This document shows, piece by piece, positions 26,514 to 35,403 of a DNA stretch of 64,000 nt (positions are counted from its first letter, which is position 1; each line of letters opens with the position of its first letter). The notes under the pieces were generated by a model. That model saw only the letters and a list, made by a program, of their open reading frames with translations. It made no database searches and had not been told where the DNA came from. A program made the position numbers and the translations under genes. This stretch comes from CAYOOT01 sp964405665 (lineage in GTDB: Bacteria; Bdellovibrionota_C; UBA2361; SZUA-149; CAZDWZ01), in the NCBI GenBank assembly GCA_964405665.1, contig CAYOOT010000007.1:4094-68093 (forward strand). The letters run 5' to 3'.

Positions 26514-26590
26514 GGAGGTTGCTTCGGTCGTCGCTTTGCTCCTTCCTCGCAACGACAATTTTATTGTGAGTTTTTGCGAAGCAAAAACTC
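26514..26590. repeat. Degenerate GTCATTGCGAG-type element and a short hairpin
   Basis: The complement of 26514-26556 reads GTCGTTGCGAGGAAGGAGC and ends CGAAGCAACCTCC, a diverged copy of the 10841-10929 element. A separate perfect 10-base stem lies at 26568-26590 (GAGTTTTTGC, loop GAA). The region separates the convergent dapF and sthA genes. The hairpin lacks a following T-run, so its use as a terminator is uncertain. Confidence 0.6.
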
Positions 26591-26597
26591 CTAGTTA

Positions 26598-28037
26598 TTA
26601 GTGAAGTGGCTTAGCCATTGGACATTCATCAGGAAGACCTTCTGTTGCAACGGCCTTATTCCAGCCGTCTAGTGCTGCTGTTTTGTAGGCTTGGGCCAGT
26701 GTGGGATAATTGAATACGGCGTTTACAAAATAATCGATGCCGCCATGAAATCCTAAAACGGCTTGTCCGATATGAATTAGTTCTGTTGCTCCTTCTCCGA
26801 TAATATGCACTCCCAGAAGTTGTAGGGTCTGACGGTGAAATAATAATTTTAATACTCCAACCGTATCTCCGATAATTTTACCTCTTTCAATTTCGGCAAA
26901 TCTGGCAATTCCATATTCATAAGGGGTCTTGGTTGCCCTAAGTTCAGTCTCGGTTGAACCAACTGTAGCAATTTCCGGAATTGAATAAATGCCATAAGGA
27001 AGTGGAATATCAATTGTAGAATCAACTAGTCCAAAAGCATGACAGGCCGCTCTTCTTCCCTGTTCCATTCCCGTGGAAGCAAGTGCGGGAGAACCAATTA
27101 CGTCTCCGACTGCATAAATATGAGATTGAGTTGTTTGAAAGTTACCATTAACAGTAATTAAACCTCTTTCATTGCTTGCTATACCAATTTTTTCCAATCC
27201 CAGATCGTCAACATTTCCCACTCGTCCTGCAGAAACTAACAGTTTTTCGCTAACAATTCTTCTGCCGCTTTCTAAATAAGTAACTGCTCTGCCATCAGGC
27301 GAAGCGCAACAGCTTAAAACTTTATCTCCGGTAATGATGCAGGTTTTTTGACGACGCATGTTATAAACAAGGGATTCTATTAACTCCGAGTCCAGAAACC
27401 CGAGAATAGAGTTTCTTTGCTCTAAAATTGTAACTTTTGTTCCCAGAGCAGAAAACATTGAACCATATTCGCAGCCAATTACTCCTCCGCCAACAACAGT
27501 CAGTGAGCTCGGTATACGATCCATTCTTAAAATATCGTCACTATCTAAAATTATCCCATTACCAAATTGAAAGGAATCTGGTCGCCAGGGTCGAGTACCT
27601 ACGGCAATAATTGCTTTTTCAAACTTAATGGTTCTTTCCGTATCTCCCAAAACTACGCTAATCGAATCTGGACTTAGAAAAGAGGCTTTGCCGTAGATTA
27701 TTTCTGCTTTATTTCTTTGTAACTGAGAGCGGATAGTTTGTTCTATTTCTGTTTCAATGGCATCTGTTCGATCAGTTAAATCTAACATTTCAATATTCTG
27801 CTTCACACTATAAGCTTCTCCGTAGTGACTGCGTTCTCGATAACCGGAAAGGTGCATGATTGCTTCGCGAAAGGATTTACTGGGAATAGTTCCGTCATGG
27901 AGACAATTTCCTCCAACTTTAAAATTAGCATCAATAATCGCTACTTTTTTGCCCAGTTTTCTTGCTTGGATTGCCGCTTTTTGCCCACTAGGGCCACTGC
28001 CAATAACAATCAAATCAAATTTTGGAATTTTACCCAT
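26598..28037 (-). CDS. sthA: Soluble pyridine nucleotide transhydrogenase (SthA-like flavoprotein)
   Basis: A 479-residue flavoprotein of the disulfide reductase superfamily. FAD binding GSGPSG is at residues 12-17 and the NAD(P) site VVGGGVIGCEYG is near 180-191. The redox site reads GGNCLHDGTIPSK: only one Cys of the usual CxxxxC pair remains, the second being Thr. That is the SthA pattern, where no disulfide is needed, and argues against dihydrolipoamide dehydrogenase. The enzyme balances NADH and NADPH. The C-terminal interface domain (VGVLKLLFHRQ, ATELIHIGQ) is complete. Confidence 0.9.
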   Translation of the reverse strand: MGKIPKFDLIVIGSGPSGQKAAIQARKLGKKVAIIDANFKVGGNCLHDGTIPSKSFREAIMHLSGYRERSHYGEAYSVKQNIEMLDLTDRTDAIETEIEQTIRSQLQRNKAEIIYGKASFLSPDSISVVLGDTERTIKFEKAIIAVGTRPWRPDSFQFGNGIILDSDDILRMDRIPSSLTVVGGGVIGCEYGSMFSALGTKVTILEQRNSILGFLDSELIESLVYNMRRQKTCIITGDKVLSCCASPDGRAVTYLESGRRIVSEKLLVSAGRVGNVDDLGLEKIGIASNERGLITVNGNFQTTQSHIYAVGDVIGSPALASTGMEQGRRAACHAFGLVDSTIDIPLPYGIYSIPEIATVGSTETELRATKTPYEYGIARFAEIERGKIIGDTVGVLKLLFHRQTLQLLGVHIIGEGATELIHIGQAVLGFHGGIDYFVNAVFNYPTLAQAYKTAALDGWNKAVATEGLPDECPMAKPLH

Positions 28038-28198
28038 AATGTAGGGTTATCGACTAAGTAGTAAAAAAACAATAGCGGTTTTTATAACAAAAGTTCATAG
28101 AAAATATTAAATTTTGCCAGGTTTAGAAGTTTTTTTAAAAGGCCGATAGCATTGATATTGGCGGTGATTTTTATCAATTCTTTAAGACGTAACTTGAT

Positions 28199-29776
28199 AT
28201 GCAAGACGAAGATATAGACAAAGCAACAACAGCCGGGAAAAAGCCACCTAAAAGAACGCTTACCGCTCACGAGGGTCTGATGTTTTCCAGTACCAATCCG
28301 ACCAATAAAGACATTTTAGAACATGAACAAAATATTGAAACTTTTCATAAGAAAATTCCGGTCAAAGTGACCAGATATAATGATGCTTATTATGAGAAGC
28401 TCAAAGAAAAGCAACTGGCGAAAATCAAATCATTCATCGCATTTATTGTAATCTTAATGATTCCTCTTGCAGCTGTAAAAATTTTTTATTCCACAAATAG
28501 CAAGCCACTTTACGAAGTGAAAATGTCGGATGAGGAAGAAAAAGAAGAGAAATTAAAAATTAAGTCTAAAAATACGGGCTTAAAAGCCGCAATGGCATTA
28601 GCCAAACAAGGTTCAAAGATCAACGATAACGTTGAGGTTGTGGGCGACGACGATCTTTTTGATCAAGAAGGGATTGTCGGACTTGGTAAAAAAAAGGGTA
28701 AAGATGATAAAGGAAGCAGCGGAACCGAAGATTTACCAGATAGTTTAAAAGAGTTTACTGGGGATGTTTTTAGCGCCAATGAAGAAAAAGACGAGGATGA
28801 GGACAAAGATCAACCCAATGTAATCTATTTAAATCGATTATTTGGCTTTAAAAAAGATGGGGACAAGGAAAAGACCCCAGAAGAAAAGAATAAGGAAATA
28901 GCGGAAAAAGAAGCAGCTGAAAAAGAGATAGAAAATTTAAAAAAATTAAGCAGCAAAGAAAGCATCAATTTTGATGATCCATTTAAATTAACTAAAATCG
29001 AACCGTTTTTTGAAAATTACCCAAGTTTAAAAAGTATTTTAGAAAAAACCAAAAGCTTAGATGTGGAATTTTTAAAACAAATTGTTAGTCTCTCGAAGAA
29101 AGGAATTAATGAAAAGTTACTTAATCAAAAATTAGAAACAAGGTTTGAGTTAGAAAGTACTATCAGCAAAAAAGAAGCCGCTTCTTTGGAAAAAAATGAT
29201 TTAAAAGAATGGACGGCCAATCAGGTAAGTTATTATAAAGATCTGGAAAAATATTTAGTTGATGCCAATGCCTTACTGGATGAAGAAAAACTGAAATATT
29301 TAAAATGGATGACAATTAAAGAGAGATTGGACAAAAACAACTTGATTCAACTCGTCGTGAATTTTTCCGAGAAGGATGAAGAAAACTCTGAGATTAAAAA
29401 AGAGTTTGTTACAAATTGGGAAGAATATCGGAACATGGTTTATTCGGAAGAGAGTACTTCCAAAAGACTGAAGCAGATCGCTTTAAAAGAAAAAATAATT
29501 AACGAAATTGGAACCACTTCTACTAAAATTTTTCTAATAATGACCATTCTGGCTGATTCCATCAATTTCTCGGAAGCAGAGAAAGCAAAATTATATTTGA
29601 CATTTAAATTCATTGATAAAAATCTTTCCAAGAATGATAGTAAGGAAAAACTAATTAACGGATTAGAAAGTTATCGTAAAAATATGGAAAGAAAACTTCA
29701 GGAGGAAGAAGCAAAGTTTTCTGCTGATGAGGAAAGAAGCTCTCTGATCTTAAAAAAGCTTAAATCTAGTAAATAG
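28199..29776 (+). CDS. Single-pass membrane protein of unknown function, highly charged
   Basis: A 525-residue protein not recognised. Residues 1-76 are polar and probably cytoplasmic, residues 77-97 are one transmembrane helix, and residues 100-250 are very acidic and Lys-rich with low complexity. Residues 255-525 are predicted mostly helical and charged, without recognised motifs. No signal peptide cleavage site is seen. It begins a three-gene run: the hydrolase gene starts 2 bases after its stop. That spacing suggests joint function, but nothing shows what it is. Confidence 0.78.
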   Translation: MQDEDIDKATTAGKKPPKRTLTAHEGLMFSSTNPTNKDILEHEQNIETFHKKIPVKVTRYNDAYYEKLKEKQLAKIKSFIAFIVILMIPLAAVKIFYSTNSKPLYEVKMSDEEEKEEKLKIKSKNTGLKAAMALAKQGSKINDNVEVVGDDDLFDQEGIVGLGKKKGKDDKGSSGTEDLPDSLKEFTGDVFSANEEKDEDEDKDQPNVIYLNRLFGFKKDGDKEKTPEEKNKEIAEKEAAEKEIENLKKLSSKESINFDDPFKLTKIEPFFENYPSLKSILEKTKSLDVEFLKQIVSLSKKGINEKLLNQKLETRFELESTISKKEAASLEKNDLKEWTANQVSYYKDLEKYLVDANALLDEEKLKYLKWMTIKERLDKNNLIQLVVNFSEKDEENSEIKKEFVTNWEEYRNMVYSEESTSKRLKQIALKEKIINEIGTTSTKIFLIMTILADSINFSEAEKAKLYLTFKFIDKNLSKNDSKEKLINGLESYRKNMERKLQEEEAKFSADEERSSLILKKLKSSK

Positions 29777-29778
29777 CG

Positions 29779-30969
29779 ATGAGTATTTTAGAGGATCAGT
29801 CAAAACAAATCAAAGAACAGCTGGAGTTTTGTCCCTATCCGCGTCCGGAGACTGCTTTGAGTAATTGGGAAAAATTGACCCTGGCTGATAATCAAGAAGT
29901 AATCAGGGTTTTAAAGATATTAACAAAAAAGTTTTCGATTAATTCTATCGCTGAAAAAGCTTTAACTGAAGAAAATGTTAGTGCCAATTTGGAAGATGCT
30001 TTCCAATACTACTCAGGCAAAAAATTTTCCTCAAATCTAAACAATTTCTATTCGGCACCAAAGAATCTTCCACAAATATGTTTTTCTGCTCCAGCAAGCT
30101 TAAGTCGAGGAGAAGTTGTGGATTTAGTATTTCAAAGTAATTTTGTTCCATCTTATCAACCTTTCCTTGAAGAATTTTCTCAGTATAAAGAAAATCAAAA
30201 AGTTTATGCCCGAATGTGGAGGCACCCCAAAGGAGAGAGTTTAGGAACTGTCATCGGCGTGCACGGCTTATTTATGGGAGATCCACGAATAAATGCGGTA
30301 ACTTTAGTGCCGGGATTTTTCTTTCGTCTGGGCCTAGATGTGATTCTTTATGAAATGCCCTATCATGGGAGAAGAATTCCCGCAGGAACAAATAATATCA
30401 GTTTATTTCCAAGTTCACATATTGCAAGGACCAATGAAGGCTTTGCTCAAGCCATTTATGATTTGCGGTCCCTTGCCGCTTGGGTCGCTTCAAAAAATGA
30501 TCGACCGATTGGAACTTTTGGAATCAGTCTTGGTGGCTATACATCTTCTCTTTGGGCCTCATTGGATAAGCTTGATTTCGCGATTTCTGTCGTTCCGCTT
30601 GTTTCGATGAGCGAATTTGTTTGGAAATTTATTAAAAATGAGAATATTGCCAAGAAGATTAAGGAGCAAAATTTGGAATTGGGGCAAATTAAGTATGATG
30701 ATCTAGCAGCCCTTTATGCAATGCATTGCCCTCTGAATTTTCAGCCACGCGTACAAAAAGAAAGAAGAATGATTATTGCCAGTAAGGACGATCCGATTAT
30801 TCCAATAGAACAGGCAGAACTTCTTTGGAAACATTGGGACAGTCCAAAAGTTCATTGGCTTAGTGGCGGACATTTGGGGCAAGTAGTGGAGGATCCGGCC
30901 TTAAAAGCACTCTATGAATTTTTCTATTCCAATGATTTATGTCATAAAGAGCCTTTAGATATTTATTAA
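29779..30969 (+). CDS. Alpha/beta hydrolase
   Basis: A 396-residue predicted serine hydrolase. The oxyanion region VIGVHGLFMG is near 155-164. The nucleophile elbow GISLGGY places the Ser near 249. The catalytic acid is probably in ASKDDPIIP and the His in SGGHLGQ near 370. The first 140 residues are a long extra domain without motifs. The layout somewhat resembles the ABHD18-like group, but I cannot assign a substrate. It lies between an unknown membrane protein gene and the six-repeat protein gene. Confidence 0.82.
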   Translation: MSILEDQSKQIKEQLEFCPYPRPETALSNWEKLTLADNQEVIRVLKILTKKFSINSIAEKALTEENVSANLEDAFQYYSGKKFSSNLNNFYSAPKNLPQICFSAPASLSRGEVVDLVFQSNFVPSYQPFLEEFSQYKENQKVYARMWRHPKGESLGTVIGVHGLFMGDPRINAVTLVPGFFFRLGLDVILYEMPYHGRRIPAGTNNISLFPSSHIARTNEGFAQAIYDLRSLAAWVASKNDRPIGTFGISLGGYTSSLWASLDKLDFAISVVPLVSMSEFVWKFIKNENIAKKIKEQNLELGQIKYDDLAALYAMHCPLNFQPRVQKERRMIIASKDDPIIPIEQAELLWKHWDSPKVHWLSGGHLGQVVEDPALKALYEFFYSNDLCHKEPLDIY

Positions 30970-30997
30970 TAAATTAATAAGGCTATAAGCAGTTTCG

Positions 30998-31834
30998 ATG
31001 GCAAAACCAGACTTAAACCGCAAAGAAAAGCTAGACGAGAGCTTGAAATTGCCGCCAATAGAAGTTCCCGAGGCCGAAAGAATTAACAATCGAGCAAAAA
31101 ACAATATCGAATATGGTTTGGATGAAAAATTAATCAGTCCAGCAGATGCTGAATATCTCAGAAATTTGCCTGATGCAGAGAAAAAACTTGATCAGGCGAT
31201 CAAGGCGAATGAGGCAGGAAGTAATATTCTTAGAGGTTTGAAAAATGGCTGGATTAATCAAAAGGACGCTCAAACTTTGCGCAATATTAGTCCTAGAGAT
31301 CTACAGAAAAGATTTGACTCTTCAACAATGGCTAATGAAGCAGGGAAAAATATCGATATAGGTTTAAATGAAAAGTTGATTACAGCGGCCGATGCTGAAA
31401 GAATTCGTAATATTCTTGATTTTGGACAAAGAGAAAATTTATCGCTCCGGGCAAATCGTATAGGAATTTTAATCAAAGAAGCTTTAACAGAGGAATTAAT
31501 CAGCGGGGCTGATGCCAGGGCATTACGAAAAAACAGTAATATACTGCAAAGACAATTTTGGGGATCTCAAGCCTATTTTGCTGGAAAAAACACTAAAACA
31601 GCTTTAGCAAAAGGACTAGTCAGCCTAAAAGATGCAGAGACAATATATCGAACAAAAGACTTTACTCTTCGATATGATTTGGCAGCTAAGGCCAGTGCTG
31701 CAGGAAATAAAATAGAAGCTGCTTTGAAGAATAAACTGATCAATAAGCTGGAAGCGGAAACAATTCGCAATATTCCGGACTTTGATCTACGCTTAAAAAC
31801 TATCTCAGGCTTAATTAAAGACAGAGAACATTAA
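30998..31834 (+). CDS. Protein made of six 40-42-residue repeats, function unknown
   Basis: A 278-residue soluble protein. After a 29-residue leader, six units start at about residues 30, 70, 112, 152, 192 and 232. The shared pattern is A-N-x-A-G-x-x-I-x-x-x-L, then L-I-x-x-x-D-A-E-x-I-R-N, then a D-F-x-x-R turn. Each unit is predicted to form two helices, so a solenoid or stacked bundle is plausible. It is not TPR, HEAT, ankyrin or Sel1 by spacing or signature. It follows the hydrolase gene by 28 bases and precedes lysS by 110. There is no signal or transmembrane helix. Confidence 0.85.
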   Translation: MAKPDLNRKEKLDESLKLPPIEVPEAERINNRAKNNIEYGLDEKLISPADAEYLRNLPDAEKKLDQAIKANEAGSNILRGLKNGWINQKDAQTLRNISPRDLQKRFDSSTMANEAGKNIDIGLNEKLITAADAERIRNILDFGQRENLSLRANRIGILIKEALTEELISGADARALRKNSNILQRQFWGSQAYFAGKNTKTALAKGLVSLKDAETIYRTKDFTLRYDLAAKASAAGNKIEAALKNKLINKLEAETIRNIPDFDLRLKTISGLIKDREH

Positions 31835-31944
31835 TCCCTTCTTTTTTTAATCTTTAAAAGAACATAAAGTAGAGCGATTTCATTACTTTGCGCAATTCTG
31901 CTGAAATGTGCTATTAAAATCTTCCCAGAAAATATAATTTAGAC

Positions 31945-33441
31945 ATGGTTTTTATGCAAGAAATGGATGAGCAGTCACTGATTCGAAAAGAAAAGCTAGA
32001 AAAGATCAAAAAAAATTCTTACCCTTACCCTAATGATAAAAAAGTTGATACCTCAGCCTCCTTTGCCAAAGTAGTTGCCGCAGAGACTAAAGAAAAATCG
32101 GATCAAGAAAAACCAAAATTAAATTTGGCGGGAAGAATTATGTCGGTGCGGGAAATGGGGAAGGCCAGTTTTTTTAACCTCCAAGATCGCTCGGGACAAA
32201 TTCAAGTGTACATCAAAAAAGATGAGGTGGGGGAAGAAGTTTATAATAATTTTAAAACATTTGATTTGGGAGATATAGTTCATCTTCAAGGCTATGCTTT
32301 TTATACCAAAACAGGTGAACCCAGTATTCATGCAACAGGTATTTCTTTGTTAGTAAAATGTTTACATCCACTTCCTGAAAAGTGGCATGGACTAACTGAT
32401 GTGGAAGTGCGGTATCGCCAAAGATATTTGGATTTAATTGTCAATCAGGAAGTGACTAATACTTTCATTAAACGAGCAAGAATTATTGCCATTATCAGAA
32501 GGTTTTTTGATGAACGTGATTATATTGAAGTAGAAACTCCGGTGATGAATACGATTGCCAGCGGAGCAGCAGCGCGACCTTTTATCACGCATCATAATGC
32601 CCTCGATCTGAAATTAAATATGCGCATTGCCTTAGAACTGCCCTTAAAAAAATTAATTGTCGGCGGGTTGGAGCGAGTTTATGAGATAGGAAGAGTTTTT
32701 AGAAATGAAGGAATATCGACAGAACATAATCCTGAATTCACAATGATTGAGTTTTATCAAGCTTATGCCACATACGAAGATTTAATGAATTTGACTGAAG
32801 AACTATTAGTAAAGCTTTGTGATGAAGTGGTGGGCTCGAGAGAAGTTCAGTTTAAAGGTTTAACGGTAGATTTTAGCCCTCCTTTTAAAAGACTGACCAT
32901 GGCTCAAGCAATCCATGAATTTTCCGATTTTCCAAAAAAAATCAGCTTGGATACTTTGGCGGGAGTACATCAGGCGGCAAAACATTTTGCACAAAATGAT
33001 ATTTTAAATATTCAAGACTATGGTCTTGCTCTATACGAAGTCTTTGATCGTTGTATAGAAAATAAAATCGTTAATCCGACTTTTATTACCCAACATCCCA
33101 CAAGTATTTCTCCTCTTGCTCGGAAAAATCAAAAGAATCCTGAGTTCACAGATCGCTTTGAATTAATGGTTGCCGGAATGGAACTGGCGAATGCTTTTAG
33201 CGAGCTTAACGACTCGGAAGATCAGCGAGAGCGTTTTGATCAACAATTAAGAGTAAAACTTGCCGGAAATGATGAAGCAATGGATTGTGATGAGGATTTT
33301 GTTACCGCCTTGGAATATGGATTGCCGCCTACTGCGGGACAAGGGATCGGAATTGATCGTCTGGTGATGTTATTAACAAACTCCGTAAGTATTAGAGATG
33401 TTATTTTATTCCCCACAATGCGCCCTTTAGCCAATAGTTGA
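31945..33441 (+). CDS. lysS: Lysyl-tRNA synthetase, class II
   Basis: A 498-residue enzyme charging tRNA-Lys. An OB-fold anticodon domain (about 50-150, with GRIMSVREMGKASFFNLQD) precedes the class II catalytic domain. Motif 2 is FRNEGISTEHNPEFT near 252-266 and motif 3 is GQGIGIDRLVMLLT near the end. Start is the ATG at 31945; a second ATG (31954) is also possible, since no clear Shine-Dalgarno decides. lolC follows 1 base after the stop. Confidence 0.97.
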   Translation: MVFMQEMDEQSLIRKEKLEKIKKNSYPYPNDKKVDTSASFAKVVAAETKEKSDQEKPKLNLAGRIMSVREMGKASFFNLQDRSGQIQVYIKKDEVGEEVYNNFKTFDLGDIVHLQGYAFYTKTGEPSIHATGISLLVKCLHPLPEKWHGLTDVEVRYRQRYLDLIVNQEVTNTFIKRARIIAIIRRFFDERDYIEVETPVMNTIASGAAARPFITHHNALDLKLNMRIALELPLKKLIVGGLERVYEIGRVFRNEGISTEHNPEFTMIEFYQAYATYEDLMNLTEELLVKLCDEVVGSREVQFKGLTVDFSPPFKRLTMAQAIHEFSDFPKKISLDTLAGVHQAAKHFAQNDILNIQDYGLALYEVFDRCIENKIVNPTFITQHPTSISPLARKNQKNPEFTDRFELMVAGMELANAFSELNDSEDQRERFDQQLRVKLAGNDEAMDCDEDFVTALEYGLPPTAGQGIGIDRLVMLLTNSVSIRDVILFPTMRPLANS

Positions 33442-33442
33442 T

Positions 33443-34720
33443 ATGCCCACTTTTTTTGAACGATTCGTTGCCTTCAGATATCTGAAAAGTAAAAGAAAAG
33501 AAGTTTTTATTTCAATTATTACTGTTATTTCTGTAATTAGTGTTGCTCTTAGTGTCATGGTTTTAGACATTGTGCTTTCAATCATGACCGGTTTCGAAGA
33601 TGAGTTGCAAGCAAAGTTAATCGATGCCAGTGCCCATTTGACAATCAAGCGTTTTGCGGCGGATGTGGAGCATGTTGATCAAGTAGTGGAGATTATTAAA
33701 AAGGATCCTGATGTTACAGGAGTTTCTCCTTTTACTTACAATCAAGCTTTACTCAGTACCCCAGCAGGTTCTCGAGGCCTTTTGATTAGAGGCATTTCCA
33801 ATATCAAAGAAGCCACAGAGAAATTAGAAAAAAATTTAATTCAAGAAAGTAAAATTAACGATTTATTTAATCCTCCGTTAATGGCAGTAAAAAGACCGGA
33901 TGGTACTGAGGATGAAGTGCAATTGCCGGGATTGATTGTTGGAAAATCATTAAGTGATCGTTTGGGTTTATCTGTTAATTCAGTGGTAACAGTTTTATCT
34001 CCGCAGTTTGGCAATACTCCGCAAGGTTTGGTGCCGAAGACGAGAAGGTTTTTAATTGTGGGGATCTATAGCTCGGGTTTGGTAGAATACGAAAATGGTT
34101 TAGCTTATGCTTCTATTCCCGAAGCTCAGCGGTTTTTTAGTTTAGGAGACAGTGTCTCGGGAATAGAGGTTAGCGTAAAAGATTTATTTCAAGCAAAAGT
34201 GGTGGGAGAAAGAATCATCAATAGTTTATCGGAGGCGGGAATTAGTCTTTATGCTACGGATTGGACCGAGCCCAATAAAGCGCTTTGGGAAGCGATGAAA
34301 TTGGAAAAACAAGTTTATTTTATTGTTTTATTGCTTTTAATTCTGATTGCCAGTTTTACTATCGTTAGTACTTTGGTGCTGATTGTGATGGAAAAGGGAA
34401 AAGATATTGCTGTGCTTAAAACTCTAGGTGCCAGTAATAAAATGATTGTTAAAATTTTCATGCTCCAAGGAATGATTGTGGGAGGTTTGGGGATTTCTCT
34501 GGGAACAATTTTGGGTTTTAGCGGTTGTATAGCTCTTCGGGAATTTGGTTTTCCTTTAAATGAAGCAGTTTTTTCTTTAAAACAAGTTCCGGTGCATATG
34601 ATTCCCAGTAATTTTATTTTGGTGGCGGTTGCTGCTTTTTGGATTACATTTTTTGCCGGAGTTTATCCCGCAAAAAGAGCTTCCAGTTTAAATCCTGCAG
34701 AAGCCTTGAGGTATGAATAA
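33443..34720 (+). CDS. lolC: Lipoprotein-releasing ABC transporter permease (LolC/LolE family)
   Basis: A 425-residue inner-membrane permease that extracts lipoproteins for transfer to the outer membrane. Helix one is near residues 22-45. A large periplasmic domain (about 50-280) follows. Three helices lie at the C-terminus (about 287-310, 335-360 and 385-405), ending in the family's YPAKRASSLNPAEALRYE. Only one permease gene is present, so it may act as a homodimer as in bacteria with LolF. It overlaps lolD by 1 base (TAATG). Confidence 0.93.
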   Translation: MPTFFERFVAFRYLKSKRKEVFISIITVISVISVALSVMVLDIVLSIMTGFEDELQAKLIDASAHLTIKRFAADVEHVDQVVEIIKKDPDVTGVSPFTYNQALLSTPAGSRGLLIRGISNIKEATEKLEKNLIQESKINDLFNPPLMAVKRPDGTEDEVQLPGLIVGKSLSDRLGLSVNSVVTVLSPQFGNTPQGLVPKTRRFLIVGIYSSGLVEYENGLAYASIPEAQRFFSLGDSVSGIEVSVKDLFQAKVVGERIINSLSEAGISLYATDWTEPNKALWEAMKLEKQVYFIVLLLLILIASFTIVSTLVLIVMEKGKDIAVLKTLGASNKMIVKIFMLQGMIVGGLGISLGTILGFSGCIALREFGFPLNEAVFSLKQVPVHMIPSNFILVAVAAFWITFFAGVYPAKRASSLNPAEALRYE

Positions 34721-35403
34721 TGCAAGTGCAAGTAAAAAATTTAACGATGCATTATAATGATGCCGGAAGAATTGTAGAGATCTTTAAAGATCTAAACTTG
34801 GAAGTTGCTTCCGGAGATTCACTGGCCATCATGGGCCAATCCGGTGTCGGTAAGACCACATTACTTTATTTGCTAGGCGGATTGGAAACTCCCGTTTCCG
34901 GGGAAGTGATTGTGGGCAATACTTCTTTACAGAAATTAAAAGGCAATAACGAAGATTTGGCTAAGTTTCGAGGTGAAAATGTAGGATTTATTTTTCAATT
35001 TCATAATTTACTGGCTGAGTTTTCCGCCTTGGAAAATGTGGCCATGCCTCTTTTAATCAAAAATGTCTCCTGGAATTTGGCCAAAAAAAAAGCAGAAGCA
35101 TTGCTTCATAAGGTGGGTTTAGCGCATCGCTTGACTCATCGTCCTACGGAACTCTCCGGTGGGGAACAGCAACGGGTCGCCATTGCCCGGGCTTTAGTTA
35201 CCAATCCCGGATTAATCTTGGCCGATGAGCCTACAGGGAATTTAGATCCAAAAACAGGGAAAGATATCAGAGATTTATTATTACAACTTCAAAAAGAAGA
35301 AAAAATTACTTTAATTTTGGTTACGCACTCCCAGGAGCTAGCTTCTAGAATGAATCATGTAGTAGAGTTATCTCTTCAAGGAATTAAGGAGAAAATACAA
35401 TGA
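34720..35403 (+). CDS. lolD: Lipoprotein-releasing ABC transporter ATPase LolD
   Basis: A 227-residue ATPase of the MacB/LolD group. Walker A is GQSGVGKT at residues 39-46, the signature [14 protein letters not shown] is near 143, and Walker [13 protein letters not shown] follows with the H-loop VTHS. It is coupled to lolC by a 1-base overlap and to bamA by an ATGA overlap, joining lipoprotein export and outer-membrane protein assembly in one operon. Confidence 0.96.
   Translation: MQVQVKNLTMHYNDAGRIVEIFKDLNLEVASGDSLAIMGQSGVGKTTLLYLLGGLETPVSGEVIVGNTSLQKLKGNNEDLAKFRGENVGFIFQFHNLLAEFSALENVAMPLLIKNVSWNLAKKKAEALLHKVGLAHRLTHRPTELSGGEQQRVAIARALVTNPGLILADEPTGNLDPKTGKDIRDLLLQLQKEEKITLILVTHSQELASRMNHVVELSLQGIKEKIQ

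Noticed and set aside
26568..26590. Bidirectional terminator between dapF and sthA
   Set aside because: The stem is perfect but neither strand has a T-run after it; kept only as a hairpin.
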